From assembly GCF_001544835.2 (NCBI RefSeq), contig NZ_FCNX02000011.1:62001-126000 (forward strand): DNA of 64,000 nucleotides. The letters are read 5' to 3'. This DNA comes from Caballeronia fortuita (GTDB lineage Bacteria; Pseudomonadota; Gammaproteobacteria; Burkholderiales; Burkholderiaceae). Each line of letters starts with the position of its first letter. Position 1 is the first letter of the stretch. Position numbers and translations under genes: made by a program. Shown here piece by piece: positions 63,470 to 64,000 of the stretch. The notes beneath the pieces were generated by a model. It saw only the letters and a list, made by a program, of their open reading frames with translations. It made no database searches and was not told the origin of the DNA.

Positions 63470-64000
63470 ATGGACATTCCGATGCAAGTGGTGTCGTTCC
63501 TGAGTTCCAGAGGATTGAAGCTCGCTACGGCCGAGTCGTGCACGGCTGGTTTCATCGCATCGTTGATCTCGTCAGTTCCGGGCAGCGGCGCTTGCCTGGA
63601 CGTGGGCTTCATCACGTATTCGCCTTCCGGAAAAGCCGGCTTTCTAGACGTTCAGGAAGAAACAATGAACCGATATGGCCTGACAAGCGAGGAGGTCGCA
63701 CGCGAGATGTCCGAAGGCGCGCTGAGACTCGAAGCGTGTTGCGCAGACGTATCGGTTTCCAACACCGGCGTTGCGGACGGCAACGCTGGGAGTGTTCCCA
63801 CGCCCGGAACCCAGTGCTTTGGATGGTCGTTCAAATTGCGAAGTGGCGAGATTGTCAGTGCGACTGAGACTAAAGTGTTTGACGGCGACCGCAATGAAGT
63901 CAGGCATGCAGCCGCGCAATACGCGCTGTCGCGTCTCGAGCACCATTTTTATCACCTCGTACACGCGCCCGAGCAGCACGCCGACCGAACCGAACAGGAC
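63470..64000 (+). CDS. pncC: CinA C-terminal domain / nicotinamide-nucleotide amidohydrolase, 3'-truncated by window end
   Basis: Starts at 63470 after AGAGG and is open to the window end (177 codons). The N-terminus MDIPMQVVSFLSSRGLKLAT, AESCTAGFIASLISSVPGSG, VGFITYSPSGKAGFLDV, NRYGLTSEEVAREMSEGALR and the VSNTGVADGNAGSVPTPG block are diagnostic of the CinA C-terminal (PncC) domain, which deamidates NMN. The Glu-Ser-Cys-Thr-Ala-Gly motif (AESCTAG) is intact. The family's typical GPxGG is here GNAGS, so the active site loop differs. There is no MoeA-like N-terminal half. Confidence 0.88.
   Translation, partial: MDIPMQVVSFLSSRGLKLATAESCTAGFIASLISSVPGSGACLDVGFITYSPSGKAGFLDVQEETMNRYGLTSEEVAREMSEGALRLEACCADVSVSNTGVADGNAGSVPTPGTQCFGWSFKLRSGEIVSATETKVFDGDRNEVRHAAAQYALSRLEHHFYHLVHAPEQHADRTEQD

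Noticed and set aside
1..64000. tRNA, rRNA and CRISPR arrays
   Set aside because: None recognised on reading; no regularly spaced repeats and no recognisable tRNA or rRNA sequence were found.

Overview
The window looks like an accessory or secondary-replicon segment from a high-G+C betaproteobacterium, most likely Burkholderiaceae (Paraburkholderia/Caballeronia type). This rests on family resemblance and base composition: phasin and PHB depolymerase, RskA/ECF pairs, YsnF-type stress proteins, a caa3-like oxidase cluster and many short Burkholderia-style hypothetical proteins. No rRNA, tRNA or CRISPR array was seen. Placement on a chromid or megaplasmid is inference.

Layout. 0-4 kb: a Tat-exported ferritin-like lipoprotein, an ECF sigma factor coupled to a RskA-type anti-sigma factor, and a DUF3303 protein. 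4-24 kb: a loose, gene-poor region mixing intact genes (response regulator, phasin, PHB depolymerase, flavin reductase, double-PAS hybrid kinase, low-affinity iron permease, SpoIIE-type phosphatase, trypsin-like protease) with many broken genes. The broken ones include several response regulators, a hybrid kinase, an Hsp20 fragment, a second PHB depolymerase and an SDR. One receiver gene is split by an IS5-family element with a clean CTAG target duplication. 24-30 kb: DUF72 protein, exported MRJP/Yellow-like beta-propeller, small membrane protein, FdhF/YdeP-type molybdopterin oxidoreductase, and a chimeric alcohol dehydrogenase/hemerythrin remnant.

30.6-41.3 kb: a compact minus-strand glycan operon, with most junctions overlapping as ATGA. 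It encodes a PIG-L deacetylase, two GT2, two GT4 and two GT9 glycosyltransferases, a GmhB-like heptose bisphosphate phosphatase, a NodU/CmcH-type carbamoyltransferase and a UDP-glucuronate-decarboxylase-like SDR. It probably builds a carbamoylated, heptose/pentose-containing glycan or glycoconjugate. No polymerase or flippase is present, and one GT4 has a single-base frameshift.

41.8-44.5 kb: an envelope-stress module (DUF883, two YsnF/DUF2382 proteins, one membrane protein). 44.5-51.6 kb: another decayed region with a RsbRD-type sensor kinase that has lost its H-box, a frameshifted response regulator, IS110 fragments, hemerythrin and small proteins. 52-54.4 kb: zinc alcohol dehydrogenase and a formate/nitrite-type channel. 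54.5-61 kb: a seven-gene aa3/caa3-type cytochrome oxidase operon with its own c-type cytochromes and CtaG. 61-64 kb: an Nramp transporter and a CinA-type amidohydrolase running off the end.

A recurring theme is that several families occur twice, once intact and once decayed: PHB depolymerase at 7.2/22.3 kb, alcohol dehydrogenase at 52.0/30.1 kb, hemerythrin tail at 49.7/29.8 kb, and a small unknown family at 51.3/17.5 kb. Two related response regulators (21.1 and 48.1 kb) are both broken. This points to repeated duplication or acquisition of a stress and signalling gene set followed by erosion.
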